Shown: positions 9,801 through 18,064 of the stretch, piece by piece | Position numbering within the stretch: the stretch's first letter is position 1 | Layout of the letters: the number at the start of each line of letters is the position of its first letter | NCBI GenBank assembly: GCA_964505385.1 | Contig: CAZDIA010000023.1 | Location: 1 to 47,004 of the forward strand | DNA from: SLJN01 sp964505385 | GTDB lineage: Bacteria > Bacteroidota > Rhodothermia > Balneolales > Natronogracilivirgulaceae | Length of the DNA stretch: 47,004 nucleotides | Reading direction: 5' to 3' | Program-made: the position numbers and the translations under genes | The notes under the pieces: model-generated | What the model saw: only the letters and a program-made list of their open reading frames with translations | Told to the model about the DNA's origin: nothing | Databases searched by the model: none

Positions 9801-10743
9801 TGAGGCAGACAGAGTTATTTTTGACCTTTCCGAAATCAATATTTCCGAGCATATTGAACCGGCTATTGATCATTTCAAAGCACTTGCCAAAGAGAAAAAT
9901 CTCGAACTGACTACTGATATAAAAACGAAAGATAGCGTAATCAAAGCTGATAAAATAATATTCTCGCAAATCTTGCATAACCTTCTGGACAATGCTCTCA
10001 AATTCACTGATGAAGGCAGTATACACCTCGAAATCAGTGAAGAAGAAATCAACGACGATAATTATGCAAGAATTACCGTATCAGATACAGGCTCCGGTAT
10101 AGATCCTGATTTTTTACCACACATCTTCGAAGAGTTTAAGCAGGATTTGGAAGGTCTAAGATCTGATGTTCGCGGCATTGGATTAGGATTAACGATTACT
10201 CAGAGATATGTTGAGTATCTGGGGGGAACAATAGATGCAGAAAGCCAAAAGAATGAGGGCACAAGTTTTATTCTGAGATTCCCCTTAATCGGTGATAGCA
10301 AAGTAGAAAAAGCGCCGGTTGATGCCAGCGACTCTGCTGATAAAAAACTGGCAAAGGATGCCACCCTTCCTGATTTATTACTTTTGGAAGACAGCCCGGA
10401 AAGCAGAAAAATCTGCAACCTCTTCCTGAAAAATCATCTTCGCGTTGATACGGCAGAAAATGAAGACCAGGCACTAAATAAACTGCAAGAATATCAGTAT
10501 GATATTATCTTGATTGATATACATCTCGGCCACGGTGGTTCAGGGATCAGTGCATTGAGCAAGCTTCGGGAACTGGAGTCTTATAAAAATACACCTGTTA
10601 TTGCTGTGTCAGGATACGGCACAAGCGGAGATCGTCAAAAATTTATTGAAGCCGGTTTTGATGATTTCATCTCCAAGCCCTACACCAAAAACCACCTGCT
10701 ATCAACAATTCAATCTCATCTTTCTGATTTACAAACCGGCTAA
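6886..10743 (+). CDS. Hybrid sensor histidine kinase-like protein (REC-PAS x5-GAF-HisKA-like-HATPase-REC) with Asp in place of the H-box His
   Basis: 1285-residue cytoplasmic signalling protein with no membrane segments. Order: receiver domain (1-130; acidic E14/D15/D16, phospho-acceptor D59 in LLDIHL, K109 in IKPF); about five PAS domains (roughly 139-240, 250-370, 383-500, 505-620, 625-745, the last ending in IIQDITERKK); a GAF domain (about 755-895); a HisKA-like dimerisation domain (about 905-975); a HATPase domain (about 1010-1130; N box NLLDNALKF, G1 DTGSGID, G2 GIGLGLTI); and a C-terminal receiver (about 1163-1283; E1168/D1169, D1211, K1264). The H-box reads FLANMSDEVRKPLNN instead of the usual FLANMSHExRTPLN: residue 920 is Asp (codon GAT at 9643-9645), so the normal autophosphorylation site is missing although the ATP-binding motifs are intact. 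It is an orphan, 204 bp after the permease gene. It could be a pseudokinase or regulator of another kinase, or use another residue. Confidence 0.9.
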   Translation: MAEIDQKIRVLIVEDDFIQAETLSEKLKNLGYELFGIADSYDKAADLIENDRPDIALLDIHLKGEKTGFDLAQVLMFNHEIPIIFISAYSDKSTIEKIKTITPHAYLIKPFDQDELQVLIQSAYERYQMYRTFKKQTLWIHSVLDNVNEGVVVTDSEGVIKFLNPVAEKFLDSSAIFSLGRSFTDVYQLYNYKNENFDNFSELLKSYSRDNNYYRASQGMNSDTDWLEVDIKTINDEYIISFRELDQKHSSMLLHSEAIKKSGNPIFISDNDVDFGPHIVEANASFAKLTGIDHQEVKGKSLAILVDANTEEQFFDDLKKAFQKGKVFQTETSCYFNSSTPHRLKLKFSPIEDYTGSVSHWICNCEDITEERKLIQQVKQSEARLRSILDNSNEVLIFVDENFTVQDFNIRAQEIVKDISDKKIESGESILTYFDKLQIKDFQSEIEKALDGEQVKIESGKISENGASKAFSIDLTPVEPYELSGGGVWINIRRTDKKSGKTVTHENELITVIDPEYKITFHESSGTEGDQLNFPAGDNLLDYIHPDDHQSLKEAIQKATQQSDTYPPVDFRVKDRSDNWRNIQSVIENQSDNPFVQGIILNSRDNTDIYQTQKALEFSEDRYEKLIERIPVGYFRTSPEGKLVSVNSRFVELLGYDSSDELLNMDLSTKIYFSTEERDSALRKMQKLEGESHELRLKKKDGSTVWVEEHALPRHDIDGRLIYYEGIIQDITERKKTDEILQNLAEGLATSTGDLFFQSLSKNLAKFFEADYARIIRLNPENEKEAYTIAYHGTDKIELNKAFDISGTILEKVVEQDGILIEPQKVKDSFQEDYLNKLKVESFAGTKLLDDEGQPIGLLVIMNTGPINEKNFVMTTLQIMASRASAELQRFNYEQQLIDSKEEAEKLNRLKSNFLANMSDEVRKPLNNILGYVTEIEKSEDQKQLWQHLGKIKDSGNSLLFTLDSLIELARLEADRVIFDLSEINISEHIEPAIDHFKALAKEKNLELTTDIKTKDSVIKADKIIFSQILHNLLDNALKFTDEGSIHLEISEEEINDDNYARITVSDTGSGIDPDFLPHIFEEFKQDLEGLRSDVRGIGLGLTITQRYVEYLGGTIDAESQKNEGTSFILRFPLIGDSKVEKAPVDASDSADKKLAKDATLPDLLLLEDSPESRKICNLFLKNHLRVDTAENEDQALNKLQEYQYDIILIDIHLGHGGSGISALSKLRELESYKNTPVIAVSGYGTSGDRQKFIEAGFDDFISKPYTKNHLLSTIQSHLSDLQTG

Positions 10744-10793
10744 ACCTTAGCTGTCTGTAATTGTTATTGAAATTGGTTTTAAAGTAGTAAACA

Positions 10794-10827
10794 AAAAAAG
10801 CAGCCTGCCGGAGCAAGCTGCTTTTTT
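10794..10827. terminator. Bidirectional intrinsic terminator
   Basis: Inverted repeat with AAAAAAGCAGC at 10794-10804 and GCTGCTTTTTT at 10817-10827, separated by a 12-base loop. It has a U-run in both directions and lies between the ends of the convergent hybrid kinase gene (plus) and the SusD-like gene (minus), so it can end both transcripts. Confidence 0.85.
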
Positions 10828-10854
10828 GATTTCGGTCCCGGAAGTTCTGAAATA

Positions 10855-12180
10855 TTACAGATTGGGATTGGAATCTTCTTCTGTTGAACTGACTTCGAGG
10901 CACATTTCCTCTACATCAAGCACATTAGACCATTCTTCGTCGTCCTCACGAACAACCTCGAAGGGTACATCATGTTCATCTTCCATCCAGCGCCGTAAGT
11001 CGGCTACACGGCGGCCTTCCAACCATAACTCAATACCCTTCTCCTTCATCAGCAGCTCCCATGCTTCCTGCTCATCCTGATAATCATCAGCATTAAAAGT
11101 GTCAAGGTCGTGTAAATCTCTTACTTCATTAATGCTGTTGATCGCTTCTTCAATATTACCATTTCTCAGATGGACTTCAGCTTCAATCAGGCGCATTTCC
11201 GTACCTTTTACAACAGGTATATCGGAAGCTCTGCTATCATATTTGTGAGCATAAAACAATGGGCGGGAGTCATCACCACCGGTGTTGAATTCCTCCTGGT
11301 CATCATCGGTGAACGTTTTTTCATACTGAACACGCGGATCTCCTTCCACGTCATCAGCCTGATCATTGATTTCCGTTCCCCAATCGGCAAATGGAGTACC
11401 CCAGACGGTATACTGATCGCCCTGATTTCCATCGGTAGTCCACTCCCAGACTCCATTGTATTCGCGTGAGTCATTGTCTGAATGAACTTGCTCATAGGAA
11501 AAACCAGTGCCAAGTTCATTTGCATCTGCTGCGGCTTCATCCCAATTGCGAAGCATCATATGCGACTGGGCACGACCGCCATATGCGGCATACATCAACT
11601 CATCTTCACCTGCTGCGGATGCAAGTTCGATGGCATCAGTGAAGAAATCAACCGCTCTTTCATGATATACCGTGTGATGTTCACGTTCACCGCCATCTAT
11701 AACGGCATCACAGAAATTGTCACCCATCATACGGTTCGCTAAGCCCGCATACAAGGTGACCGTGATCATTTCTTCGCCGTCATTTTCCACTTCATCGACT
11801 TCCTGGATGCGTTCAATTGCATTTTCGGCTGTCCACCGCGCTCGGGATGATTCCGCCCAACGCGATTGGTTTTCAGGCTCGGTATTAATAGATATACCGT
11901 CACTCAGCATTCTGATAGGTATCCACGTACCACAGTGCACTATTTCATCACTTAGTACAGCTCCGGAATTGTAAATTCCTCCACCACCAGGAGTTGTGGT
12001 AGCGGCTGAAAAATCACCAATCGTTCCGTTTACCACAGCTTCAATACCTTCTACAGTGTTAAGTTCTTCGTCTTCTATATCCTCCGGGTTTTCTACTCCA
12101 AGATCACAGGAATAGATAAGGAAAGCGAGAATAACGCCAACCCATATAGGATTGATTTTGCTTAGTTTAATAAAATTCAT
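10855..12180 (-). CDS. SusD/RagB-family outer-membrane lipoprotein (first pair)
   Basis: Substrate-binding lipoprotein that caps its SusC partner at the outer membrane. With the ATG at 12180 it has 441 residues: a hydrophobic signal peptide ending in the lipobox LIYSC, then a SusD-like body with TPR-type helices (ELMYAAYGGRAQSHMMLRNWDEA) and the typical C-terminal block VVKGTEMRLIEAEVHLRNGN, INEVRDL, LLMKEKGIELWLEGRRVADLRR. An upstream ATG at 12210 would add ten polar residues before the signal peptide, which is less likely. Shorter than many SusD proteins (about 500) and notably rich in Asp/Glu. It follows its susC by about 48 bp, so they are one transcript. The ligand is not readable from sequence; the neighbouring peptidases suggest peptides rather than glycans (inference). 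Confidence 0.85.
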   Translation of the reverse strand: MNFIKLSKINPIWVGVILAFLIYSCDLGVENPEDIEDEELNTVEGIEAVVNGTIGDFSAATTTPGGGGIYNSGAVLSDEIVHCGTWIPIRMLSDGISINTEPENQSRWAESSRARWTAENAIERIQEVDEVENDGEEMITVTLYAGLANRMMGDNFCDAVIDGGEREHHTVYHERAVDFFTDAIELASAAGEDELMYAAYGGRAQSHMMLRNWDEAAADANELGTGFSYEQVHSDNDSREYNGVWEWTTDGNQGDQYTVWGTPFADWGTEINDQADDVEGDPRVQYEKTFTDDDQEEFNTGGDDSRPLFYAHKYDSRASDIPVVKGTEMRLIEAEVHLRNGNIEEAINSINEVRDLHDLDTFNADDYQDEQEAWELLMKEKGIELWLEGRRVADLRRWMEDEHDVPFEVVREDDEEWSNVLDVEEMCLEVSSTEEDSNPNL

Positions 12181-12228
12181 ATAAAGCTCCGTTTTAAAAA
12201 TCTGATACAACTTTGTGTTCCGATGTTG

Positions 12229-15141
12229 TTAAAAATCAATGCTTAAAGTACCGATAAACTGTCGAGGAATCGGGGTATCGAAAAAGATTTGATTTCGAAT
12301 AGCTGAATCACCCAAATCTCCGCGATAGTTAGCTTCCGCTTCAAGTCCCGGATACTCCTGCCATCTCCAAAGGTTTCTTCCCGAGAGGGTAAACCTGGCA
12401 CGGCTTAATCCAATCTGATTTACAAAATCCACCGGTAGCTCATAGGTTACGCTAAGCTCTCTGAGTTTGAGAAAGTCAGCGGGATAGACAAAATCACCCT
12501 GATCAAGTGCTGATAGTCGATTGCAATTCGCCTGAATAACAACATCGTCTGGATTATCACGGCACTTAGTAGCTACCGGTCCTGGTTCAGCAATGCCCTG
12601 GCCATCTTCTTCGTCGGCAACATTATGGATAGAATTCATCATCCATCGCATAGAGCTGCTTTGCAGGTAATTACCGGCAGAATAGTCGAACATTACACGT
12701 GCCGACCAATTAGCTCCAATGTCAAAATCACTACCTACCTGCAGAGTATGCTCGGGAATTGGAGAACCAATAAATTGATCTTCATCGGACATATCAGCCT
12801 CATCGTCGTAGCCAAGATACTCATACAACTGGATAGCTTCAGGACCGTCGTCACCTTCTACTTCTACAAACTGATCGGTACTGAAGAAGGAACCCACAGG
12901 GAAACCTTCACGTATATCCTGCATCCATTGAACATCTGTTGATGCAGCACCGCCAAGATCGGTTACTTCATTGTCGTTGTATCCATACGCCGCATTAAAA
13001 TTCCACGCGAAGTTTTCATATCTCAGGATTTGGGCGTCAAGACTAACTTCCACGCCCTCATTTACAACCTCACCGATATTAGTCAGCTGTGGTGAAGGGA
13101 AGCCCTGAGAAGGCGGCTCCTGAAATTCGTAAAGCGCATCTTCGGTACGCTGATTGTAATATGTAAAATCAAGACTAATTAAATCGCGATAGAATGTGGC
13201 GTCAAAACCAAGTTCTAATTCGTGAGACACTTCTGAAATCAAATCCGGATTACCGAGATTATCGGTTGTTGCACCCGGCTGGCCGTCTCTGGCTGATACC
13301 GGAGACCACGTACGTACTGCTGTAAATGCGCCTGGCTGTTGACCGGCAGTACCGTAAGCTGCCCTGAGTCGGAGTGTCGCAAGGTCGGGATCCGGCCAGA
13401 AATCACTTTCCGAAATCATATACGACATATCAATTTTGGGATATGTTTGATATTCGACATCTTCACCAAAAGCGCTGTGGCCGTCCAATCTAACGCCCAG
13501 TGTCACGAACAGCCTGTCGAGATAGCCAAACTGCTGTTCAGCGAAAAAACCGGCACTACGTTCCCGGAACCTTGATTCTGATGCTGACTCATCAAGACCT
13601 GCTCCAACTACTTCAAGTGCTCCGAGAGGAAGACGGTCACCGATTGCTGAACTTGAACCAATTTGTGAATCAATATACTGTAAACCTAAAGAAGTATTTG
13701 ATCTTAGAGTTTCTGTTGGTGAATAGTCCAGATTTGCTATGTATTCAGCATTCAGGTTTTTTGCTTGTCTTCTGTAGTTGCTTCTAAATCCTTCGGGATG
13801 ATTTGCCAATTCTGCATCTCTCGGGAACAACTGGTGTTGATCCTGATCGGTGGTCTCATATCCAAATGTTGCTCTATGACTAAATAAGCCCTCAGGATTA
13901 TGATCCAGGATCAAACTGGAAGTAAATCTGTTGCCTTCCTGAAAGGTTTCAATTTCAGTTGTTGCCTCTGTCGGGCCAAACTGGCCGGCCGGCCCTCCCA
14001 TTAATCCATTGATTGTTAGACCTACAGTGTTGTTAGCATCCGGAACATGCTGAACTGACCGGTCCGAGTAGAAATTATTGAATGCAACGTTTAAATCTTC
14101 GGTCACATCAATATCCAGGTTTGCACGTATCGCACCATAATCTTCATTACTATTAGGAATCGTACCTGATTCTCCTCTCAAAGTACCAGATGCATAATAT
14201 TGCACGCGATCGAAACCTCCGCTTGCAGATAGATATTGCGAGTGATTAAATCCGAGGCCAACATGCTCGTCATGAAACCATTCTCCATACACAGAGGAAT
14301 CCCAATAACTTTCAGGTGAATGACTAACACCTGCACGTGTTCGGAATGTAAACTGGGGATCCGTTTCCTCACCACGGTTGGTGAATATCTGAATTACACC
14401 TGAGGCGGCTTCTGTACCATATAATGTAGCAGCCGAGGCACCTCGGATCACCTCAATATTTTCAATATCTTCCGGATTGATATCATCCAAACCGGACCAG
14501 CTAACACCGGCTGTTGTTGTTCCAATTCCGGAGGAACGAGAGTTATCAATTCGTACACCATCCACATAAATTACCGGTTCATTGCTTTGGCTCAGGCTGT
14601 TTGCACCACGCATCATAATAGTGTGCTGCTGCCCTACTTTTCCGCCACCCAGCTGGATATTCATGCCGGCGGTTCTACCCTGAAGCAGTTCAGACATACT
14701 TTGGATGGGTCCGCCTTCAAGCTCATCAGGTTGAATCGAAGTCATAGAGGAGCCGATTTCACGCCTTGCCGATGTGGTTCCTCTTGCGGTAACCAGCACC
14801 TGATCCAAACCTAAGACATCGGGAGAAAGTTCAAAATCCCGTTGTTTATCCTGATCTGCATCAATGGTTATTTCATATTCCTGTGTGGAATACCCCACAA
14901 AATTGAGATTGACATCATAGGTACCCGGAGGAATATTTTCTATCAGATAATTCCCGTCTTCATCAGCAGAGCTGCCAATTCCCAGATCTTCGATCATAAC
15001 ATTGGCACCCATCAAAACCTCACCGGTTTCACCGTCAGTTATAGTACCTGACAGACTTCCTTCATCCTGTGCATGGGCTGCATTTGATAAAAACAAAAAA
15101 CATCCCAATACAACACCTGTTGTAACCTTTTTTTTCCACAT
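12229..15141 (-). CDS. SusC/RagA-family TonB-dependent outer-membrane receptor (first pair)
   Basis: 970-residue outer-membrane transporter. A signal peptide (about 1-24, ending SNAAHA) is followed by a carboxypeptidase-regulatory-like domain (about 29-110: GSLSGTITDGETGEVLMGAN, YSTQEYEITI), a plug domain (about 115-260: VLVTARGTTSARREIGSSM, LLQGRTAGMNIQLGGGKVGQ, EPVIYVDGVRIDN, IENIEVIRGASAATLYGTEA, a very conserved SusC block) and a beta-barrel to the C-terminus (FIGTLSIDF, aromatic last residue). Energised by TonB-ExbBD, it should import ligand handed over by the SusD-like lipoprotein encoded just downstream. No anti-sigma or sigma factor or hybrid regulator of the PUL type is adjacent. The start is supported by the signal peptide. 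Family assignment is secure; the substrate is unknown. Confidence 0.93.
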   Translation of the reverse strand: MWKKKVTTGVVLGCFLFLSNAAHAQDEGSLSGTITDGETGEVLMGANVMIEDLGIGSSADEDGNYLIENIPPGTYDVNLNFVGYSTQEYEITIDADQDKQRDFELSPDVLGLDQVLVTARGTTSARREIGSSMTSIQPDELEGGPIQSMSELLQGRTAGMNIQLGGGKVGQQHTIMMRGANSLSQSNEPVIYVDGVRIDNSRSSGIGTTTAGVSWSGLDDINPEDIENIEVIRGASAATLYGTEAASGVIQIFTNRGEETDPQFTFRTRAGVSHSPESYWDSSVYGEWFHDEHVGLGFNHSQYLSASGGFDRVQYYASGTLRGESGTIPNSNEDYGAIRANLDIDVTEDLNVAFNNFYSDRSVQHVPDANNTVGLTINGLMGGPAGQFGPTEATTEIETFQEGNRFTSSLILDHNPEGLFSHRATFGYETTDQDQHQLFPRDAELANHPEGFRSNYRRQAKNLNAEYIANLDYSPTETLRSNTSLGLQYIDSQIGSSSAIGDRLPLGALEVVGAGLDESASESRFRERSAGFFAEQQFGYLDRLFVTLGVRLDGHSAFGEDVEYQTYPKIDMSYMISESDFWPDPDLATLRLRAAYGTAGQQPGAFTAVRTWSPVSARDGQPGATTDNLGNPDLISEVSHELELGFDATFYRDLISLDFTYYNQRTEDALYEFQEPPSQGFPSPQLTNIGEVVNEGVEVSLDAQILRYENFAWNFNAAYGYNDNEVTDLGGAASTDVQWMQDIREGFPVGSFFSTDQFVEVEGDDGPEAIQLYEYLGYDDEADMSDEDQFIGSPIPEHTLQVGSDFDIGANWSARVMFDYSAGNYLQSSSMRWMMNSIHNVADEEDGQGIAEPGPVATKCRDNPDDVVIQANCNRLSALDQGDFVYPADFLKLRELSVTYELPVDFVNQIGLSRARFTLSGRNLWRWQEYPGLEAEANYRGDLGDSAIRNQIFFDTPIPRQFIGTLSIDF

Positions 15142-15869
15142 AATTATTTCTGCATTAGATGTAAGATTATTGTTTCCTGAGCGATTTTGTTTGCTACAGT
15201 TCTCATGTGTTTTCAGTCAGTGAACACAAAACCCTAAATCCTGTAATTAAGGAATCGTAACCATTTCTTCGATTTGTTTATCACACACTTATAAGAGTTC
15301 AAAAAAACAAATATCCGGTTAAAGTATTTGCTTTTGCACATTACCTGAAATTGTACTTAAGGATTACACACTCTGAAACAATCCTGTTTGCTCTGTTCTA
15401 CAACAACAGCATGCGTGAATACTTTTCTGCAATCAGAAGTATTCACGTTATTGAGTTTGATTGCGGTTGTCGATGCGACTTTCAACATATCTCATGGGTT
15501 ACCCAAAAGAAAGAAAGTTTGCATTTTTTTATCTTAATTAAACAACTCGATTTAGTTGTTAAACTAAGTTAACAACGAGGAATGTGCTTAATACTATGCT
15601 CATGAGATACCTTTGATATTAACTCACCATGGACGCTACTTGTCTGGTACATATTGAATTAGGAAAAAACATAATTCCATTCTTTTTAATTATAGAGCTG
15701 ATATAATAAATTTATTTTATAATCAGCAATGTGCTTAGGAGCTAAAATTAATCGGTATTAGTTTTTTTTATACTGAAAACTTTTTGTACTTGTGGATTAC
15801 ACTTCTTAAAAACTATCAGGCTTCCGCTGGTTAGATATTACACTTATTAATGTTGTATTTAGGAAATTC
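15142..15869. other. Intergenic region upstream of divergent susC and truncated M23 gene
   Basis: About 730 bp, AT-rich, without a convincing gene; open frames here are short and lack family motifs. It must contain the promoter of the first susC (minus) and possibly one for the plus-strand fragment at 15870. I could not place either with confidence. The one clear structure is the 10-bp inverted repeat at 15415-15446 listed separately. Confidence 0.5.
15415..15446. repeat. Perfect 10-bp inverted repeat
   Basis: GTGAATACTT at 15415-15424 is matched by AAGTATTCAC at 15437-15446 across a 12-base loop. It has no U-run, so it is unlikely to be an intrinsic terminator. It lies about 270 bp upstream of susC and could be an operator or an RNA hairpin; the function is unknown. 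Confidence 0.55.
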
Positions 15870-16103
15870 ATGGTTAAGCTCTATTTAACATTTGTCTTCA
15901 TTTTGGCTTGTCTGAGCTTGTCACAAGCTCAAACTTTTGAACTTGAGCGACCTGTGCCGGACAGCATTGAAGCCAACGGCGGTTATTTGTATGCAGAATC
16001 TCATGTTTCTACCTCAAACCGTGCTCATGGTGGTGTAGACTACCTGATCGAATTTGATACCGTCTATGCTGCCTCAAGTGGTATTATTGACTTTCTGTTT
16101 TGA
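15870..16103 (+). pseudogene. Truncated M23 (LytM-like) peptidase gene
   Basis: 77 residues: a good signal peptide (FVFILACLSLSQAQ, cleaved about residue 21), a short linker, then the first part of an M23 metallopeptidase domain, AHGGVDYLIEFDTVYAASSG. The HxGxD zinc-ligand motif is recognisable as HGGVD, and VYAASSGII matches the strand after it, but the frame stops at once (TGATGA at 16101-16106), so the second half with the HxH zinc motif is missing. A weak echo, DDQVKAG, appears in another frame near 16297-16317, like the GDxVxxGQ strand of M23 enzymes, which suggests decay of a once longer gene. A complete M23 lipoprotein gene lies 2 kb downstream. Probably non-functional as an enzyme; a small secreted protein cannot be excluded. 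Confidence 0.6.
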
Positions 16104-16593
16104 TGAGCATTGCTTCTATAACCTGCAATACTAAAAATGCTTCTGGTCAGGTAATTGTTTTAACATACTTATCAGTATTTTTATACCGCTACATTAACTG
16201 AGGTAACAACTATTTAAGAAGATTTAAGCGCTGATATTAGTTTTTCTCATATTTGCACTTATTTTTACAAATGGTTAAACTAAAAGTGCAGTGTGATGAC
16301 CAGGTCAAAGCTGGTTTATCAACAGATAAATGAAGCTGTAAAAATCCGGCAACGATGTTGGATGGATTTATAGCAGTACACATTATATTGTATTACCCTC
16401 CGATGAGGGGGTTATTTTAATTTAATTTGACTCCTGACTTATTTTGAAACAGCAGGATCATTGGTTCATATTCAGGTAATAACATGCTTGTTGGGTATAT
16501 TTTTGAATTTGAATGATAAAGACTCATCATTCAATACAGCGCCCGTAGTATGGCTGTTTTTCACGTGCAACACTAACTAACTTAATTGATGTT
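16104..16593. other. Intergenic region with possible decayed M23 coding sequence
   Basis: About 490 bp between the truncated M23 fragment and the M28 gene. No intact gene. One frame near 16297-16317 gives DDQVKAG, like the later part of an M23 domain, followed by a stop; the remainder shows no recognisable homology. The upstream region of the M28 gene must lie in its right half. Confidence 0.4.
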
Positions 16594-17973
16594 TTGAAAA
16601 CTTTTTTACTCATCTTCCTTTCCATATTTGCCGCTAATTTAGTTTTTCTTGCTTCTGAGTCAAACGCTCAATCTGGTGACCCGGAAGAGATCATACATGA
16701 AATGATCGACAAAGTGTCGATTGATAACCTGTCTGATCATATTCTTGAATTGGAATATGCGGGCGGTACTAATAACCGAATCGCATTTACTCCGGGAGTA
16801 GACAGTGCTTCAGTTTATGTAAAAGAACAATTCAGCAAAATTCCCGGACTTACTTCGGTTGAGTTTGACACTTTTTACGTAGATACTGCCGTATCCCCTT
16901 ATGATGAACAGCCGCAAGTAAATGTGGTAGCTACCATTGAAGGCGAAAGCGAGCCGGATAAGTCGTATGTACTTGGCGGACACATTGATGCGACCGCTGA
17001 CAGAGACGGTGCCTGGGAAAGCGGCGGGGCAAACTGGGAGGATATTGATGCTCCCGGAGCTGATGATAATGCCACCGGTGTAGCGGCTATTTTAGAAATC
17101 GCCAGGATATTAGCAGATCCGGAAACAGATTTTAGCAGCGACTACACCATAGAGCTGGTGGCTTTTGGTGCTGAAGAGCGTCTTCCCGGTGTGGTATATT
17201 CAGGAGGAGGGTCACAAAACCATCACGGAAGCAGGCATTTTGCATTTGAGGCAAATCAATCAGGCAAAGACATCCTTGGCATGACCTCCATCGACATGAT
17301 CGGATACAATAACAATTATGAATATACCGACATTGTTAAAGTAGACAACCATGTCAAAGAGGAATCCCGCGCTTTGGGTGAAAAATATCTTGCTGTTAAT
17401 GATATGTTTTCTATTGGACTTATCATGGACGACCCGCCCTTTGTTAAAGGTAGTTACAGCGATCATAATTCATTTGCTATCTTCGGATACCCGGCAATTT
17501 TAATGATTGAAAACGGTCCGCCATGGAGAAGTAACAACTATTATCAAGCTAATCCATACTACCATACCCAGGATGATACTTTTGACAAGCTTAACATGGA
17601 GCTTGTGAAGATGGTCACCCAGTTAAATCTTGCAACAGTTGCGACTTTGGGAAGCACCGTAACGTCAACTGAAAAACAAGTCATCGATGAAGTTCCCGGG
17701 AAGTTCCAGCTCTCACAAAATTATCCTAATCCTTTTAATCCTGAGACCACAATTAATTACTCCCTATCCGAAAGCGGACATGTCAGCCTGAAAGTTTATG
17801 ACAGCCTCGGGCGTAAAGTTACAACGCTGGTTAATGAAACCATGAATTCTGGTGAGCATTCGGTTACGTTTAACAGCAATAACAGCAACCGGGAGCTTAG
17901 CAGCGGTGTCTACATTTATAAACTTGAGGTTGGAGGGCACCAGCAAAGTAAAAACATGCTCTTAGTAAAATAA
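16594..17973 (+). CDS. Secreted M28-family zinc peptidase with T9SS-type C-terminal sorting domain
   Basis: 459 residues. Signal peptide (1-25, ending SESNAQ), M28 aminopeptidase-like catalytic domain (about 105-350) and a C-terminal sorting domain (about 370-459). The di-zinc ligands are all visible: H130 (GGHIDATA), D157 (GADDNATG), catalytic E194 and ligand E195 (GAEE), D234 (SIDMIGY) and H324 (YYHTQDDT). The tail has the NYPNPFNPETTINYSL motif, VSLKVYDSLGRKV and a final SSGVYIYKLEVGG, standard for type IX secretion (Por_Secre_tail) in this group. The expected location is the cell surface or medium, releasing N-terminal residues from peptides. The start is TTG at 16594; a nearby ATG is in another frame with an immediate stop. 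It lies between the two SusCD loci and 91 bp before the M23 lipoprotein gene, likely in one operon. Confidence 0.92.
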   Translation: MKTFLLIFLSIFAANLVFLASESNAQSGDPEEIIHEMIDKVSIDNLSDHILELEYAGGTNNRIAFTPGVDSASVYVKEQFSKIPGLTSVEFDTFYVDTAVSPYDEQPQVNVVATIEGESEPDKSYVLGGHIDATADRDGAWESGGANWEDIDAPGADDNATGVAAILEIARILADPETDFSSDYTIELVAFGAEERLPGVVYSGGGSQNHHGSRHFAFEANQSGKDILGMTSIDMIGYNNNYEYTDIVKVDNHVKEESRALGEKYLAVNDMFSIGLIMDDPPFVKGSYSDHNSFAIFGYPAILMIENGPPWRSNNYYQANPYYHTQDDTFDKLNMELVKMVTQLNLATVATLGSTVTSTEKQVIDEVPGKFQLSQNYPNPFNPETTINYSLSESGHVSLKVYDSLGRKVTTLVNETMNSGEHSVTFNSNNSNRELSSGVYIYKLEVGGHQQSKNMLLVK

Positions 17974-18064
17974 TGTAGGAAAAATTCTTTATCGGGAAAC
18001 AGGTTATAATTTTCCTTAATAGGTTTAAGTTTTATTTTCAGATATCAATTGAAGATCTTTTGTT

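Noticed and set aside
15351..15572. 73-residue plus-strand frame before the truncated M23 gene
   Set aside because: It contains the inverted repeat at 15415-15446, lacks motifs and has no coding-like composition.
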